This document shows, piece by piece, positions 1 to 8,757 of a DNA stretch of 11,634 nt. Positions within the stretch are counted from its first letter, which is position 1. Every line of letters starts with the position of its first letter. The stretch spans positions 1 to 11,634 of the forward strand of contig JAVBYP010000278.1 in NCBI GenBank assembly GCA_030823965.1, given 5' to 3'. Source of the stretch: Sideroxydans sp. (GTDB taxonomy: Bacteria > Pseudomonadota > Gammaproteobacteria > Burkholderiales > Gallionellaceae). The position numbers and the translations under genes were made by a program. The notes under the pieces are model-generated. The model saw nothing but the letters and a program-made list of their open reading frames with translations, was not told the DNA's origin and made no database searches.

Positions 1-432
1 ATCAGCGTCGGCGCCGGTTACGACAGCACCTCGCGCGGCCCGTCGCAGTTCACGCTCGAAGGTACGCCCGCTTCCGGCAAGACCATCGCCGAATTGGAAG
101 CGGCTATCCGGGAACAGTTGCAAGCCGTGGTGCGTGACGGCGTGAGCGAAGAGGAATTGAAGCGTGTGCGCGCCCAAGTCACTGCCTCCGAAGTCTATAA
201 ATTGGATTCCGTGTTCTACCAAGCCATGCAGATCGGGCAGATGGAGAGCATCGGTCTGACGCATCACGCGCTCCCAGTGATGTTGAAGAAATTGCAAGCG
301 GTGACTGCGCAGCAAGTGCAAGACGTGGCACGCGAGATATTGGTGGATGACCATCTGACCGTCGCGGTGCTCGATCCGCAACCGTTAAACGAAAAGAACA
401 AGCAGGCAAAGGGAGGCGCACATGCGCACTAA
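1..432 (+). CDS. M16 family zinc peptidase-like protein, C-terminal part (5' end outside window)
   Basis: The frame is open from the first base, so the gene begins upstream and only the last 143 residues are seen. They match the end of an M16 (pitrilysin/processing-peptidase) C-terminal domain: a GAGYDS strand, a helix with EEELKRVRAQ, a helix ending in QIGQMES, and a final ALPVMLKKLQAVTAQQVQDVA segment before a beta strand (LTVAVLDP). The tail is polar and ends in HAH. The zinc-binding HxxEH motif, if there is one, would lie in the missing N-terminal half. By analogy with other paired M16 genes this would be the catalytic partner of the next gene, probably periplasmic, but catalysis cannot be judged here. 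It overlaps the next gene by 11 bases, which suggests translational coupling. Confidence 0.88.
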   Translation: MSVGAGYDSTSRGPSQFTLEGTPASGKTIAELEAAIREQLQAVVRDGVSEEELKRVRAQVTASEVYKLDSVFYQAMQIGQMESIGLTHHALPVMLKKLQAVTAQQVQDVAREILVDDHLTVAVLDPQPLNEKNKQAKGGAHAH

Positions 433-1703
433 GTTGATCGCAGTCCTTGCACTGTGTTGTGTAGCGAGCAGCGCCTACGCCACGCCCAAGATACAGCACT
501 GGCAAGCACCCAGCGGCGCGCAGGTCTACTTCGTCGAGAATCACGATCTGCCGATGTTGGATGTGGCGGTGAACTTCGCGGCGGGTGATGCCTACGATGC
601 TGCCGATAAATTAGGTGTGGCAGGCATGACGCACGGTCTGTTGGATGCCGGTGCACAGGGGCTGAGCGAAGATGACATCTCGCGCAAGATGGCCGACATC
701 GGTGCGCAGTTGGGCGGCAGTTTCGATGCGGATAGAGCTGCCATCTCTTTGCGTACATTGAGCAGCGTCGTCGAACGTGATGCTGCATTGGATATTGTGG
801 CGCGCGTGTTGCAGCAACCTGTTTTTCCAGAAGCCGTACTGGCGCGCAACAAAGCCAGCCTCATCGCCGGTTTGAAAGAAGCGGAGACCAAGCCCGAACA
901 TCTGTCTGAGAAAGCGTTCGGTAAAGCCGTGTTTGGTAACCATCCCTACGGTTGGCAGACCGAGGTGTCTGATGTGGAGAAGATACAGCGCGCTGACCTA
1001 GAAGCTTTCTATCGTGCGCATTACAACGCCAAGAACGCAGTCGTTGCTTTGATGGGGGATGTGACTCGCAAGCAAGCTGAAGCCATCGCGCAGCAGCTCA
1101 CCGCCGATCTGCCGCAAGCGGGTGCGGTCGCAAGCTTGCCATCGGTCACCGCCAAGATCGCGGCGAGCGAACAACGCATCACCCATCCTGCCAGCCAGAG
1201 CCACATCCTCATCGGCACACCCGGCATAGCGCGTAACGATGCCGATTACTTCCCCTTGTATGTCGGTAACTACATCTTAGGCGGTGGCGGATTCGTATCG
1301 CGCTTGATGAACGAAGTACGCGAGAAACGCGGCATGGCCTACAGCGTCTATAGCTACTTCATACCGATGCAACAACCTGGCGCGTTCCAGATCGGTTTGC
1401 AGACCAAGAAAGAGCAAGCGGATGAAGCGTTGAAGGTGGTGCGTCAGACCTTGGATGCTTTCGTCGCGAAAGGTGTTACTCAGAAAGAATTGCAAGCAGC
1501 CAAGGACAACATCATCGGTGGTTTCCCACTGCGCATCGACAGCAACAAGAAGATATTGGATTACCTCAGTGTCATCGGTTTCTACCACATGCCGCTGACC
1601 TATCTGGATGACTTCACCAAGCAAGTCGATGCGGTCACTGCCAAACAGATACACGATGCCTTCAAGCGTCGCATCGATCCGAAAGCGATGGCGACGATAA
1701 TCG

Positions 1704-3012
<1,309 letters not shown>

Positions 3013-3030
3013 GTAGTACCTGCTTCCCGC

Positions 3031-3058
3031 AAAGCCCGCCCGTTGTGGCGGGCTTTTT
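3031..3058 (+). terminator. Rho-independent terminator after the ferredoxin gene
   Basis: A perfect 10-bp stem, AAAGCCCGCC (3031-3040) with GGCGGGCTTT (3047-3056), closes a six-base loop (CGTTGT). It ends in a run of five T (3054-3058). It lies 18 bases past the ferredoxin stop codon and separates this operon from the SOS-type promoter downstream. Confidence 0.93.
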
Positions 3059-3071
3059 ATCGTCTATTGGG

Positions 3072-3100
3072 TTGACATCAGAACGTCCGTTCTTTACGAT
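3072..3100 (+). promoter_or_regulatory. Sigma-70 promoter of the repressor-umuC cassette
   Basis: A consensus -35 box, TTGACA (3072-3077), is followed after exactly 17 bases by TACGAT (3095-3100), which matches 4 of 6 bases of the -10 consensus. Transcription would start near 3107, leaving a leader of about 27 bases. A perfect -35 in an otherwise GC-rich region, with an operator in the spacer, points to a strong promoter held down by a repressor. Confidence 0.75.
3080..3093 (+). promoter_or_regulatory. Palindromic operator O1 in the promoter spacer (probable SOS box)
   Basis: AGAACGTCCGTTCT is a perfect inverted repeat (AGAACG/CGTTCT) with a two-base centre. It fills most of the gap between -35 and -10, so a bound repressor would exclude RNA polymerase. 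Its core, GAAC-N4-GTTC, has the form of the Gram-positive LexA box and not the CTGT-N8-ACAG box of E. coli. The likely ligand is the wHTH/S24 repressor encoded immediately downstream, by autoregulation. This is inferred from position and symmetry. Confidence 0.65.
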
Positions 3101-3104
3101 GCTC

Positions 3105-3118
3105 AGCACGTTCGTTCT
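3105..3118 (+). promoter_or_regulatory. Second, imperfect operator O2 at the predicted transcription start
   Basis: AGCACGTTCGTTCT repeats the first operator with one half-site change (AGCACG for AGAACG); the right half, CGTTCT, is identical. The centres of the two copies are 25 bp apart. It covers the predicted +1 region, where a second repressor dimer could bind co-operatively. Confidence 0.45.
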
Positions 3119-3133
3119 GTTAAAGGTGTCGCC

Positions 3134-3733
3134 ATGACCGATTCCAATCCATCCAATTCGCGAGATGCCGAGTATCTCGCCAAACTGCAAGACTATTACG
3201 CCGACTGGAAGAGCATCCCTTCCTATGCCTCCTTGTGTGATGTGTTCGGCATCGCTTCCAAGTCTTGGGTGAAAGCCATTCTTGATCGTCTGGAAAAGGC
3301 GGGGTTCGTCGAGCGCACGCCGGATGGCATATGGATACCGACCAGTAACTTCTTTGCGCGCCATGTGGCGGATGCTTCTGTACCGGCAGGGATGCCGGTG
3401 ATGGTGGGTTCGTCACATGGCGACTATCACGTCATCGATGACATGCTCATCGATACGCCCTCCAAGACCACTTTGATCCCCGTGAAGGGGGATTCGATGA
3501 TCGGTGCAGGTATCCATGACGGTGATCTCGCCGTGGTGGAGAAGCGCAATCTAGCCAACGTGGGCGACATCGTGGTCGCTATCGTGGATGGGGAGTTCAC
3601 TTTGAAGACTTTGGGCAAGGAAGGTGGCAAGTTCGTCCTGCGTCCTGAGAACCCTGACTATCCGGTGATCCATCCGCAAGGCACGTTGGAGATCTTCGGG
3701 ATACTGGTGGGCTTGGTGCGCAAGTACAAATAA
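3134..3733 (+). CDS. Self-cleaving LexA-like repressor with UmuD-like S24 protease domain
   Basis: The 199-residue protein has two halves. Residues about 12-70 form a LexA-type winged helix (YLAKLQDYYADWKSIPSYA, then a helix with SKSWVKAILDRLEKAGFV and the wing RTPDGIWI). Residues 85-199 form an S24 peptidase: cleavage pair Ala85-Gly86 in SVPAGMPV, nucleophile Ser121 in GDSM, and general base Lys158 in GEFTLKTL. The Ser-Lys spacing of 37 is the same as in LexA and UmuD. The protease half resembles E. coli UmuD more than LexA (LIDTPSKTT, GDSMIGAGIHDGDL, GDIVVAIVDGEFTLK, LEIFG). It should repress its own promoter and umuC until RecA filaments trigger cleavage; the C-terminal product would be 114 residues, the size of UmuD'. 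Shine-Dalgarno AAAGGTG lies at 3122-3128. Whether this is the cell's only LexA cannot be told. Confidence 0.9.
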   Translation: MTDSNPSNSRDAEYLAKLQDYYADWKSIPSYASLCDVFGIASKSWVKAILDRLEKAGFVERTPDGIWIPTSNFFARHVADASVPAGMPVMVGSSHGDYHVIDDMLIDTPSKTTLIPVKGDSMIGAGIHDGDLAVVEKRNLANVGDIVVAIVDGEFTLKTLGKEGGKFVLRPENPDYPVIHPQGTLEIFGILVGLVRKYK

Positions 3734-3740
3734 GGCTTAC

Positions 3741-3774
3741 TTCCGTCGTTCCTGAGCATCTAGGGATGACGGAA
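3741..3774 (+). repeat. Inverted repeat (hairpin) between the repressor gene and umuC
   Basis: TTCCGTCGTTCC (3741-3752) pairs with GGGATGACGGAA (3763-3774) as a 12-bp stem with two G-U pairs and a 10-base loop. No T run follows, so it is not a standard terminator. It begins 8 bases after the repressor stop and covers an ATG at 3766 that is in frame with umuC. It may attenuate or stabilise the message, or be a degenerate copy of a dispersed GTCATTCC-type palindrome; the window contains only this copy. Confidence 0.6.
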
Positions 3775-3810
3775 CCTCCGCAATGGTTCGTATCGCTTAA
3801 TCACCCCATC

Positions 3811-5097
3811 ATGCAACGTGCCATCGCCTTAGTAGATTGCAACAACTTCTACGTCTCCTGTGAACGGCTGTTCCAACCCCGATTGGAAGGCAAGCCCGTG
3901 GTGGTGCTGAGCAACAACGATGGCTGTGTGGTGTCGCGTTCACAAGAGGTCAAAGACCTCGGCATCAAGATGGCGCTGCCTTGGTATCAAATGAAGGATG
4001 TCGCCAAGCGACACGGCATCATCGCTTACTCATCCAACTATGCGTTGTATGCGGACCTCTCCAATCGGGTGATGTCTCTGCTGTCACAGTTCAGCCCGCA
4101 GCAGGAGGTGTACTCCATCGATGAATGTTTTCTGGAACTCACTGGTATGGAGTCGCTAGGTAAGCTGAGTGATCATGCTCAACGCATACGTCAGACGATC
4201 AAGCAGGGTGTGGGCATCCCAGTATGTGTTGGCATCGCATCGAGCAAGACACTGGCCAAGTTGGCCAACCATGTAGCGAAGAAACAGGCGCGCTACAACA
4301 GCGTGTGCAACTTCAACGAGATGACGGAAGTTGAACGGGACGCGCTATTCGCCAACATCGAAGTGGGCGAGGTGTGGGGTGTGGGTAGACGCAGCAGCGT
4401 CAGGTTGCACGAGATGGGCATCCATTCTGTGCTCGATATGCAGCGGGTGTCGCCTAAACGCATCCGCGACGAATTCAGTGTGGTACTGGAGCGCACCGTG
4501 GCCGAGTTGAATGGCGAGGCATGTTTAGAGCTGGAAGATATCGTCCCCGACAAACAGCAGATCATCTGCTCGCGCTCATTCGGGTCGCTTGTTTCCAATT
4601 TGCCTGAGATGGAGCAGGCGGTCGTGTCCTATGCCACCCGCGCCGCAGAAAAATTGCGCAGCCAACATTCATTGGCGAGCGGCATCCAGGTCTACATCCG
4701 TACCAATCCGCATAAGGAAAAAGACCCGCAGTACCAGCAAAGCATCCTGATGCCGCTGGCCGAACCCAGCGATGACACGCGGCATCTCTGTCATGCCGCA
4801 CTGCAAGGCCTGCGCCAGATATATCGCAGCGGATACGCTTATCAAAAAGCGGGCGTGATGCTCACAGACATCATTCCCGCCTCGGCGCGACCACGCACCC
4901 TGTTCGATGATGTGGCTACGCAGATGAGATCACACGCGCTGATGAGCGCAATGGATGCGATCAACCGTCGTATGGGGAGTGGCACACTAAAACTGCTGGC
5001 TGCAGGTGTGAGCCAGAATTGGGCGATGCGCAGTGGGAATAGGTCGCCGCGTTATACGACAGAGTGGGGAGAGGTCGCGCGTTGCAACGCGATCTAG
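3811..5097 (+). CDS. umuC: DNA polymerase V catalytic subunit UmuC (Y-family)
   Basis: UmuC is the error-prone translesion polymerase that, with UmuD'2 and RecA-ATP, copies past DNA damage. The 428 residues (E. coli 422) run collinear with E. coli UmuC: VDCNNFYVSCERLF (8-21) with metal ligand Asp9 and steric gate Tyr14, KPVVVLSNNDGCVVSR, YSIDECFLELTG (101-112) with catalytic Asp104 and Glu105, the helix-hairpin-helix region VWGVGRR, QIICSRSFG, and YQKAGVML before a clamp-binding-like segment TLFDD (363-367). The last residues (SPRYTTEW) also match, so it is full length. The ATG at 3811 is chosen because homology begins there; an in-frame ATG at 3766 would add 15 residues but lies inside a hairpin. 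Neither has a good Shine-Dalgarno. There is no umuD, only the repressor 77 bases upstream. Confidence 0.95.
   Translation: MQRAIALVDCNNFYVSCERLFQPRLEGKPVVVLSNNDGCVVSRSQEVKDLGIKMALPWYQMKDVAKRHGIIAYSSNYALYADLSNRVMSLLSQFSPQQEVYSIDECFLELTGMESLGKLSDHAQRIRQTIKQGVGIPVCVGIASSKTLAKLANHVAKKQARYNSVCNFNEMTEVERDALFANIEVGEVWGVGRRSSVRLHEMGIHSVLDMQRVSPKRIRDEFSVVLERTVAELNGEACLELEDIVPDKQQIICSRSFGSLVSNLPEMEQAVVSYATRAAEKLRSQHSLASGIQVYIRTNPHKEKDPQYQQSILMPLAEPSDDTRHLCHAALQGLRQIYRSGYAYQKAGVMLTDIIPASARPRTLFDDVATQMRSHALMSAMDAINRRMGSGTLKLLAAGVSQNWAMRSGNRSPRYTTEWGEVARCNAI
5073..5094. repeat. Palindrome at the umuC 3' end (possible weak bidirectional hairpin)
   Basis: CGCGTTGCAACGCG (5078-5091) is a perfect 14-bp palindrome; an alternative fold pairs GGTCGCG (5073-5079) with CGCGATC (5088-5094) around an 8-base loop. 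It ends one base before the umuC stop codon, 14 bases from the end of the convergent mutM. No T run follows on either strand, so termination strength is doubtful, but it is the only hairpin seen between the two converging operons. Confidence 0.35.
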
Positions 5098-5107
5098 AAA
5101 GATAGGT

Positions 5108-5923
5108 TCACTTCTGACAGAGTGGACAATAGAAGCTAGAGCGCTGTCCCTGCTTGATGTGTTTGATGAGCGTGCCACATTGTTTGCACGCTTCGCCTTT
5201 TCTGCCGTAGACAAAATAGTGTTGCTGGAAATAGCCACTCGACCCATCGCTATGGATGAAGTCGCGCAAACTGCTACCCCCTTGTTCGATCGCCTCGCGT
5301 AATACTTCCTTGATGGTTTGAACCAGTCGCTCGCAACGCGCGCGGCTCACTTTGTTCGCGGCAAGTTGTGGTTTGATACCTGCACGGAACAGCGCTTCAT
5401 TAGCGTAGATGTTACCCACGCCGACCACCAACTGACTATCCATGATGGCGAGCTTGATCGGGGCGCTACGTTTGCGCATCGCGTCATACAGATACCGCGC
5501 ATCGAAATCGTTACCCAATGGTTCAGGGCCTAGATGTGCGAGAAGTGCATGCTCGGCCACTTCACCCTCATGCCACAACACCGCACCGAAACGACGCGGG
5601 TCACGCAGGCGCATCAATTCACCATTGCCAAGCATGAGATCGAAGTGGTCGTGTTTCTCAGGTGGTGTGCCATGCGGCAGGATACGCAGGCTACCGCTCA
5701 TGCCGAGGTGCAGGATGAGTGTGCCGTGATCGAATGTGACGAGGATGTATTTGGCGCGGCGATGCAAGCCGCGCACGGTATGTCCGCGCAACAGCTTGGG
5801 CAATCCTTTGGGGATGGGCCAACGCAGACTGGCGTTGCGGATGACGATGTCGGTGACGGCCTCACCTTGTAGATGCGGCGCGATGCCGCGCAAGGTGGTC
5901 TCTACTTCGGGGAGTTCAGGCAT
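5108..5923 (-). CDS. mutM: Formamidopyrimidine-DNA glycosylase / AP lyase MutM (Fpg)
   Basis: MutM removes 8-oxoguanine and ring-opened purines from DNA and nicks the abasic site by beta,delta-elimination. The 271 residues match the family in full: N-terminal MPELPEVETT with nucleophile Pro (after Met removal) and Glu3, the beta-hairpin lysine Lys58 (RRAKYI), the helix-intercalating Met75 (LGMSGSL) and Arg/Phe in RDPRRFG (107-113), the H2TH region with VGVGNIYANEALF, and a C-terminal zinc finger with Cys246, Cys249, Cys266 and Cys269. The ATG directly abuts the stop codon of the GldG-like gene, with no base between, so mutM is almost certainly co-transcribed and translationally coupled with the ABC genes. 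It ends 10 bases from umuC, tail to tail. Confidence 0.97.
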   Translation of the reverse strand: MPELPEVETTLRGIAPHLQGEAVTDIVIRNASLRWPIPKGLPKLLRGHTVRGLHRRAKYILVTFDHGTLILHLGMSGSLRILPHGTPPEKHDHFDLMLGNGELMRLRDPRRFGAVLWHEGEVAEHALLAHLGPEPLGNDFDARYLYDAMRKRSAPIKLAIMDSQLVVGVGNIYANEALFRAGIKPQLAANKVSRARCERLVQTIKEVLREAIEQGGSSLRDFIHSDGSSGYFQQHYFVYGRKGEACKQCGTLIKHIKQGQRSSFYCPLCQK

Positions 5924-7240
5924 TTAGCGCCTGCGCCACCACAACCACCCACCCACGCCGATGAGTAACAGCGGGATCACGATCAACAGGGTGGCACTCA
6001 ATACGGTGAGTTCACGCTTGCTCAAAGTGACTGCACCATCCTTGGCGGTGTGCGGCGCGATGGTGATGAGGCGTTCTTCACCAGCCAGCCAGTTCATCAT
6101 GTTCATGCCGAGGTCGAGATTGCCGCCGTTGCCCGAGTAGGCGTTGGAGAGGAAGCTGCCACTACCCACGACGACGATACGTTGCTCGCGTTCACCCACG
6201 TTGCGCTGCAATGCAAGGGCTAAGCTCACTGGCCCGGGGATATCACTTTTCTTATCAAAGCGGGCTGCACCTGTCGTGCTCACCCAACCGTTCATCGCGC
6301 CCTCGACCAAGATGTGGCGTTCCCATGTCGATTCATCTTCCGTACTCAGCGCGCGCGCGTAAGGGAACACGGTGATGAGGTCGAAGTTCTGTGTGATGGC
6401 GTGGGGGGCATAGCCTGTTCCCAATGTCCAATCGGCAGGGACGTTCATCTGTTGTGCGGCGGGGTCGAGTACGACACCGGGTGTGAGCACGATATCCATC
6501 TTCTCGGCGATAGGTTCAAGTCCGCGCAGTGGCTCGGCATCTAGCAACCACAACACATTGCCGCCGCGTTCGATATGACGCAGTAACTTGGTGGTCTCAC
6601 CGGGAAGTAGCTTCATCTGCGGTTGGGTGATGACCAGCACGCCGATGTTGTCCGGCACGTCTTGCGCGATAGTGAGGTTGAGCGATGCGATGCGGTAGCC
6701 GTTCTGTTCCAAGCGGCGACCAAACTCACCGAGGTCATGGTTGGCGCCGCCATCCAGTTTGCGCTCACCGTGACCGCTCAGATACATCACCATCTGTTGC
6801 TTGCCATGCGCCAAACGTAGCAGGGCGCTGGTCAGTGTCTGTTCGTTGAGTGTGGTGATGTGTTCCTTGCGTCCTGCGAACTCCACCACCATCTCACCAT
6901 TGCCTCGGATGCCAGACTTGCGTGTGGCTTCGGGTTCTTTCACCGGATCGACGAAGGTGAGGCTGATGTCGGATTTATAGCGCTGGTAGAGCGCGATGAA
7001 CTCGCGCACCAGTTTGCGCACATCCCCTTGCTTGGCATCTTGCTCCGTGACGTACACGGTGATGTTCAGCGGACCATCTAGTTGCTTCAATACATCTGCA
7101 CTGCCCGCTTCCAAACTATTCAGCGCGTTCTGAGTGACATCCCACTGTGCGGGGAAACGTGCGGCAAGCTGATAGATGCCAATGACACTGGCGATGAGTA
7201 GAACGTAGAAGAGCAGGTGGCGCATGTTGGATTTGGTCAT
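5924..7240 (-). CDS. GldG-like ABC transporter auxiliary protein
   Basis: The 438-residue protein has one transmembrane helix near the N-terminus (about 6-27) and one at the C-terminus (about 411-432, ending in WWRRR), with a large periplasmic domain between. It fits the GldG/ABC-transporter auxiliary family: an N-terminal segment with LDGPLNITVYVTEQD, then the conserved VMYLSGHGERKLDG, VLVITQPQMKLLPGE and GGNVLWLLDAEP region, a glutamine-amidotransferase-like fold without obvious catalytic Cys, and VVVGSGSFLSN. In Bacteroidetes, GldA, GldF and GldG are gliding proteins; homologous trios also occur in non-gliding proteobacteria with unknown cargo. The ATG at 7240 is preferred over the GTG at 7243 because Shine-Dalgarno GGGGAGG (7247-7253) is 6 bases from it. 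The start shares one base with the permease stop (TGATG). Confidence 0.87.
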   Translation of the reverse strand: MTKSNMRHLLFYVLLIASVIGIYQLAARFPAQWDVTQNALNSLEAGSADVLKQLDGPLNITVYVTEQDAKQGDVRKLVREFIALYQRYKSDISLTFVDPVKEPEATRKSGIRGNGEMVVEFAGRKEHITTLNEQTLTSALLRLAHGKQQMVMYLSGHGERKLDGGANHDLGEFGRRLEQNGYRIASLNLTIAQDVPDNIGVLVITQPQMKLLPGETTKLLRHIERGGNVLWLLDAEPLRGLEPIAEKMDIVLTPGVVLDPAAQQMNVPADWTLGTGYAPHAITQNFDLITVFPYARALSTEDESTWERHILVEGAMNGWVSTTGAARFDKKSDIPGPVSLALALQRNVGEREQRIVVVGSGSFLSNAYSGNGGNLDLGMNMMNWLAGEERLITIAPHTAKDGAVTLSKRELTVLSATLLIVIPLLLIGVGGWLWWRRR

Positions 7241-7971
7241 CACACACCTCCCCGTTCGCGGCGGATACGTTCGATGCTGACGAGCAGGAAGCCTGTGATG
7301 AACAGCGCGAAATAGATGATATCTGCAGTGCTGATGAGGCCGACGTTCAGGTTCTGGAAATGCACGTTGGGTGAAAGCACACGCACTACACCGCTACTCA
7401 TCTCCAACATCCACAATCCGAAAGATACCGCCAATGCACCGAATGCGGCGACGACAGGTTGGCGTGTGAGTGACGAGAAGAAGAGGCCGAGCGCCGCATA
7501 GCTGGCGGCAAGTAGCCACACGCCGAGGATGTTGCCTGCGATCAAGCCGAAGTCGGCATGGGTTCCCAGTGCTAGGGAGCACACCATCACGGCACAGGCA
7601 GCGATGATGATGGAGAGCATCGCCAGCAGCCCGAAGAACTTACCCAGCACGATATCAGTCGCGGAGATGGGTGCGGTGGTCAGCAATATCCAAGTCTGGT
7701 TGCGTCGCTCTTCGGCGATCAGACGCATGGTGAAAAGCGGTATCAACATCATCAGCACGATGGCGAGCACGCTCGCGAGTGGGGCGGCGATGGAGATGGT
7801 GGCACCGGGCGCGCTGTCCATCTGCGCCAGTTGTGCTTGTACTTGCAGATAGTCGTCCATGCGTGCGAGATAGAACCACGCGAAGATGAATTGGAGTAGA
7901 GCGAGCATCCACCAGGTCGAGGGTGAAACGAACAGAGTGTGCAGTTCCTTCTTGGCGAGTGTGCGGATCAT
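7240..7971 (-). CDS. ABC-2 type transporter permease (GldF-like)
   Basis: This 243-residue membrane protein has about six hydrophobic helices (roughly 17-36, 60-84, 107-131, 141-163, 168-190 and 210-232). After the second helix comes MRLIAEERRNQTWILLTTAPIS (about 82-103), the cytoplasmic coupling segment typical of ABC-2 permeases that meets the ATPase. It should form the membrane channel or mechanical unit of the complex with the neighbouring ATPase, presumably as a dimer. Its ATG overlaps the ATPase stop (ATGA), and its stop overlaps the start of the GldG-like gene, so the three subunits look stoichiometrically coupled. The substrate is unknown. Confidence 0.9.
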   Translation of the reverse strand: MIRTLAKKELHTLFVSPSTWWMLALLQFIFAWFYLARMDDYLQVQAQLAQMDSAPGATISIAAPLASVLAIVLMMLIPLFTMRLIAEERRNQTWILLTTAPISATDIVLGKFFGLLAMLSIIIAACAVMVCSLALGTHADFGLIAGNILGVWLLAASYAALGLFFSSLTRQPVVAAFGALAVSFGLWMLEMSSGVVRVLSPNVHFQNLNVGLISTADIIYFALFITGFLLVSIERIRRERGGV

Positions 7972-8708
7972 TTCGTCGCTCCTTCCGTCGGCATGGCGGT
8001 GAGTCGGATGAAGCTCGATTCGATGTCACTATGGCGGCGCAACTCGTCGGTGGTGTCGTTGAAGATGACCTTGCCTTGTTGCAGGATCAGCGCGCGGTCG
8101 CAGATGTTCTCCACCTCATGTAACAAGTGGGTGGAAAGGATCACGCTACTGTTGTTGCCTAGCTCACGGATGAGTTCGCGGATGTCGCGTATCTGGGTAG
8201 GGTCGAGGCCGACGGTCGGTTCATCCAAGATGACGACCGCAGGTTGATGGATGATGGCCTGTGCGATGCCGACGCGCTGCTGATAACCTTTGGATAAAGT
8301 GCCGATGAGTTTCTTGCCGCAGTCAGTCAACCCGCAACGTTGCTTGGCTAAGTTCAGATACTCGGTGAGTTGTGCAGGCAAGACGCGATGTAGTTTGGCT
8401 GCGAAGGTCAGGTAGTCATCCACACGCATGTCTTTGTACAAGGGTGGGTGCTCTGGAAGAAAGCCGAGGCAGGCTTTAGCCAGTGCTGGTTTGCGGGCGA
8501 TGTCGAAATCACACACTTCGACGCGCCCACTGTTCGGTGTCAATGCGCCAGCCAGCATCTGTAGTGTCGTACTCTTGCCCGCCCCGTTGTGTCCCAGCAG
8601 TCCCAGCACCTCGCCGCGATGGAGTTCTAGGGATACATCCGTCACGACGCTACGACCGCCGTGGAAGCGCGTCAGGTTGTGTGCTGAGAGGGTGGTCGGG
8701 GATGCCAT
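7968..8708 (-). CDS. ABC transporter ATP-binding protein (GldA-like)
   Basis: The 246-residue cytoplasmic ATPase has all the motifs of a working nucleotide-binding domain: Walker A GHNGAGKST (39-47), signature LSKGYQQ (138-144), Walker B VVILDEP (158-164) with catalytic Glu163, D-loop GLDP and switch His194 (LSTHL). The Q-loop position reads FLPEHPPLY with Glu86 instead of Gln, as I recall for GldA/CcmA-like exporter ATPases. It is the first gene of the - strand operon (ATPase, permease, GldG-like, mutM). The ATG at 8708 has no clear Shine-Dalgarno (ACAACCCCACG precedes it), so initiation may be weak. Confidence 0.94.
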   Translation of the reverse strand: MASPTTLSAHNLTRFHGGRSVVTDVSLELHRGEVLGLLGHNGAGKSTTLQMLAGALTPNSGRVEVCDFDIARKPALAKACLGFLPEHPPLYKDMRVDDYLTFAAKLHRVLPAQLTEYLNLAKQRCGLTDCGKKLIGTLSKGYQQRVGIAQAIIHQPAVVILDEPTVGLDPTQIRDIRELIRELGNNSSVILSTHLLHEVENICDRALILQQGKVIFNDTTDELRRHSDIESSFIRLTAMPTEGATK

Positions 8709-8729
8709 CGTGGGGTTGTGTCTGGTGTT

Positions 8730-8757
8730 TTGAGTTGCGATGAATATAACCTAATAT
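8730..8757 (+). promoter_or_regulatory. Candidate promoter for the TPR-lolB-ispE operon
   Basis: TTGAGT (8730-8735) and TAATAT (8752-8757) are separated by 16 bases, each matching 4 of 6 consensus bases. The predicted start near 8764 leaves a leader of about 37 bases before the ATG at 8801. This A/T-rich patch is the only plausible promoter between the divergent operons. Confidence 0.4.

Noticed and set aside
3061..3133. Canonical enterobacterial LexA box (CTGT-N8-ACAG) ahead of the repressor
   Set aside because: A CTGT occurs at 3117-3120 but no ACAG follows at the right distance; only the GAAC-N4-GTTC-type palindromes fit.
5736..5927. + strand open frames over the mutM N-terminus (also 5318-5872)
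   Set aside because: mutM on the - strand is full length with all catalytic residues; these frames show no recognisable domain.
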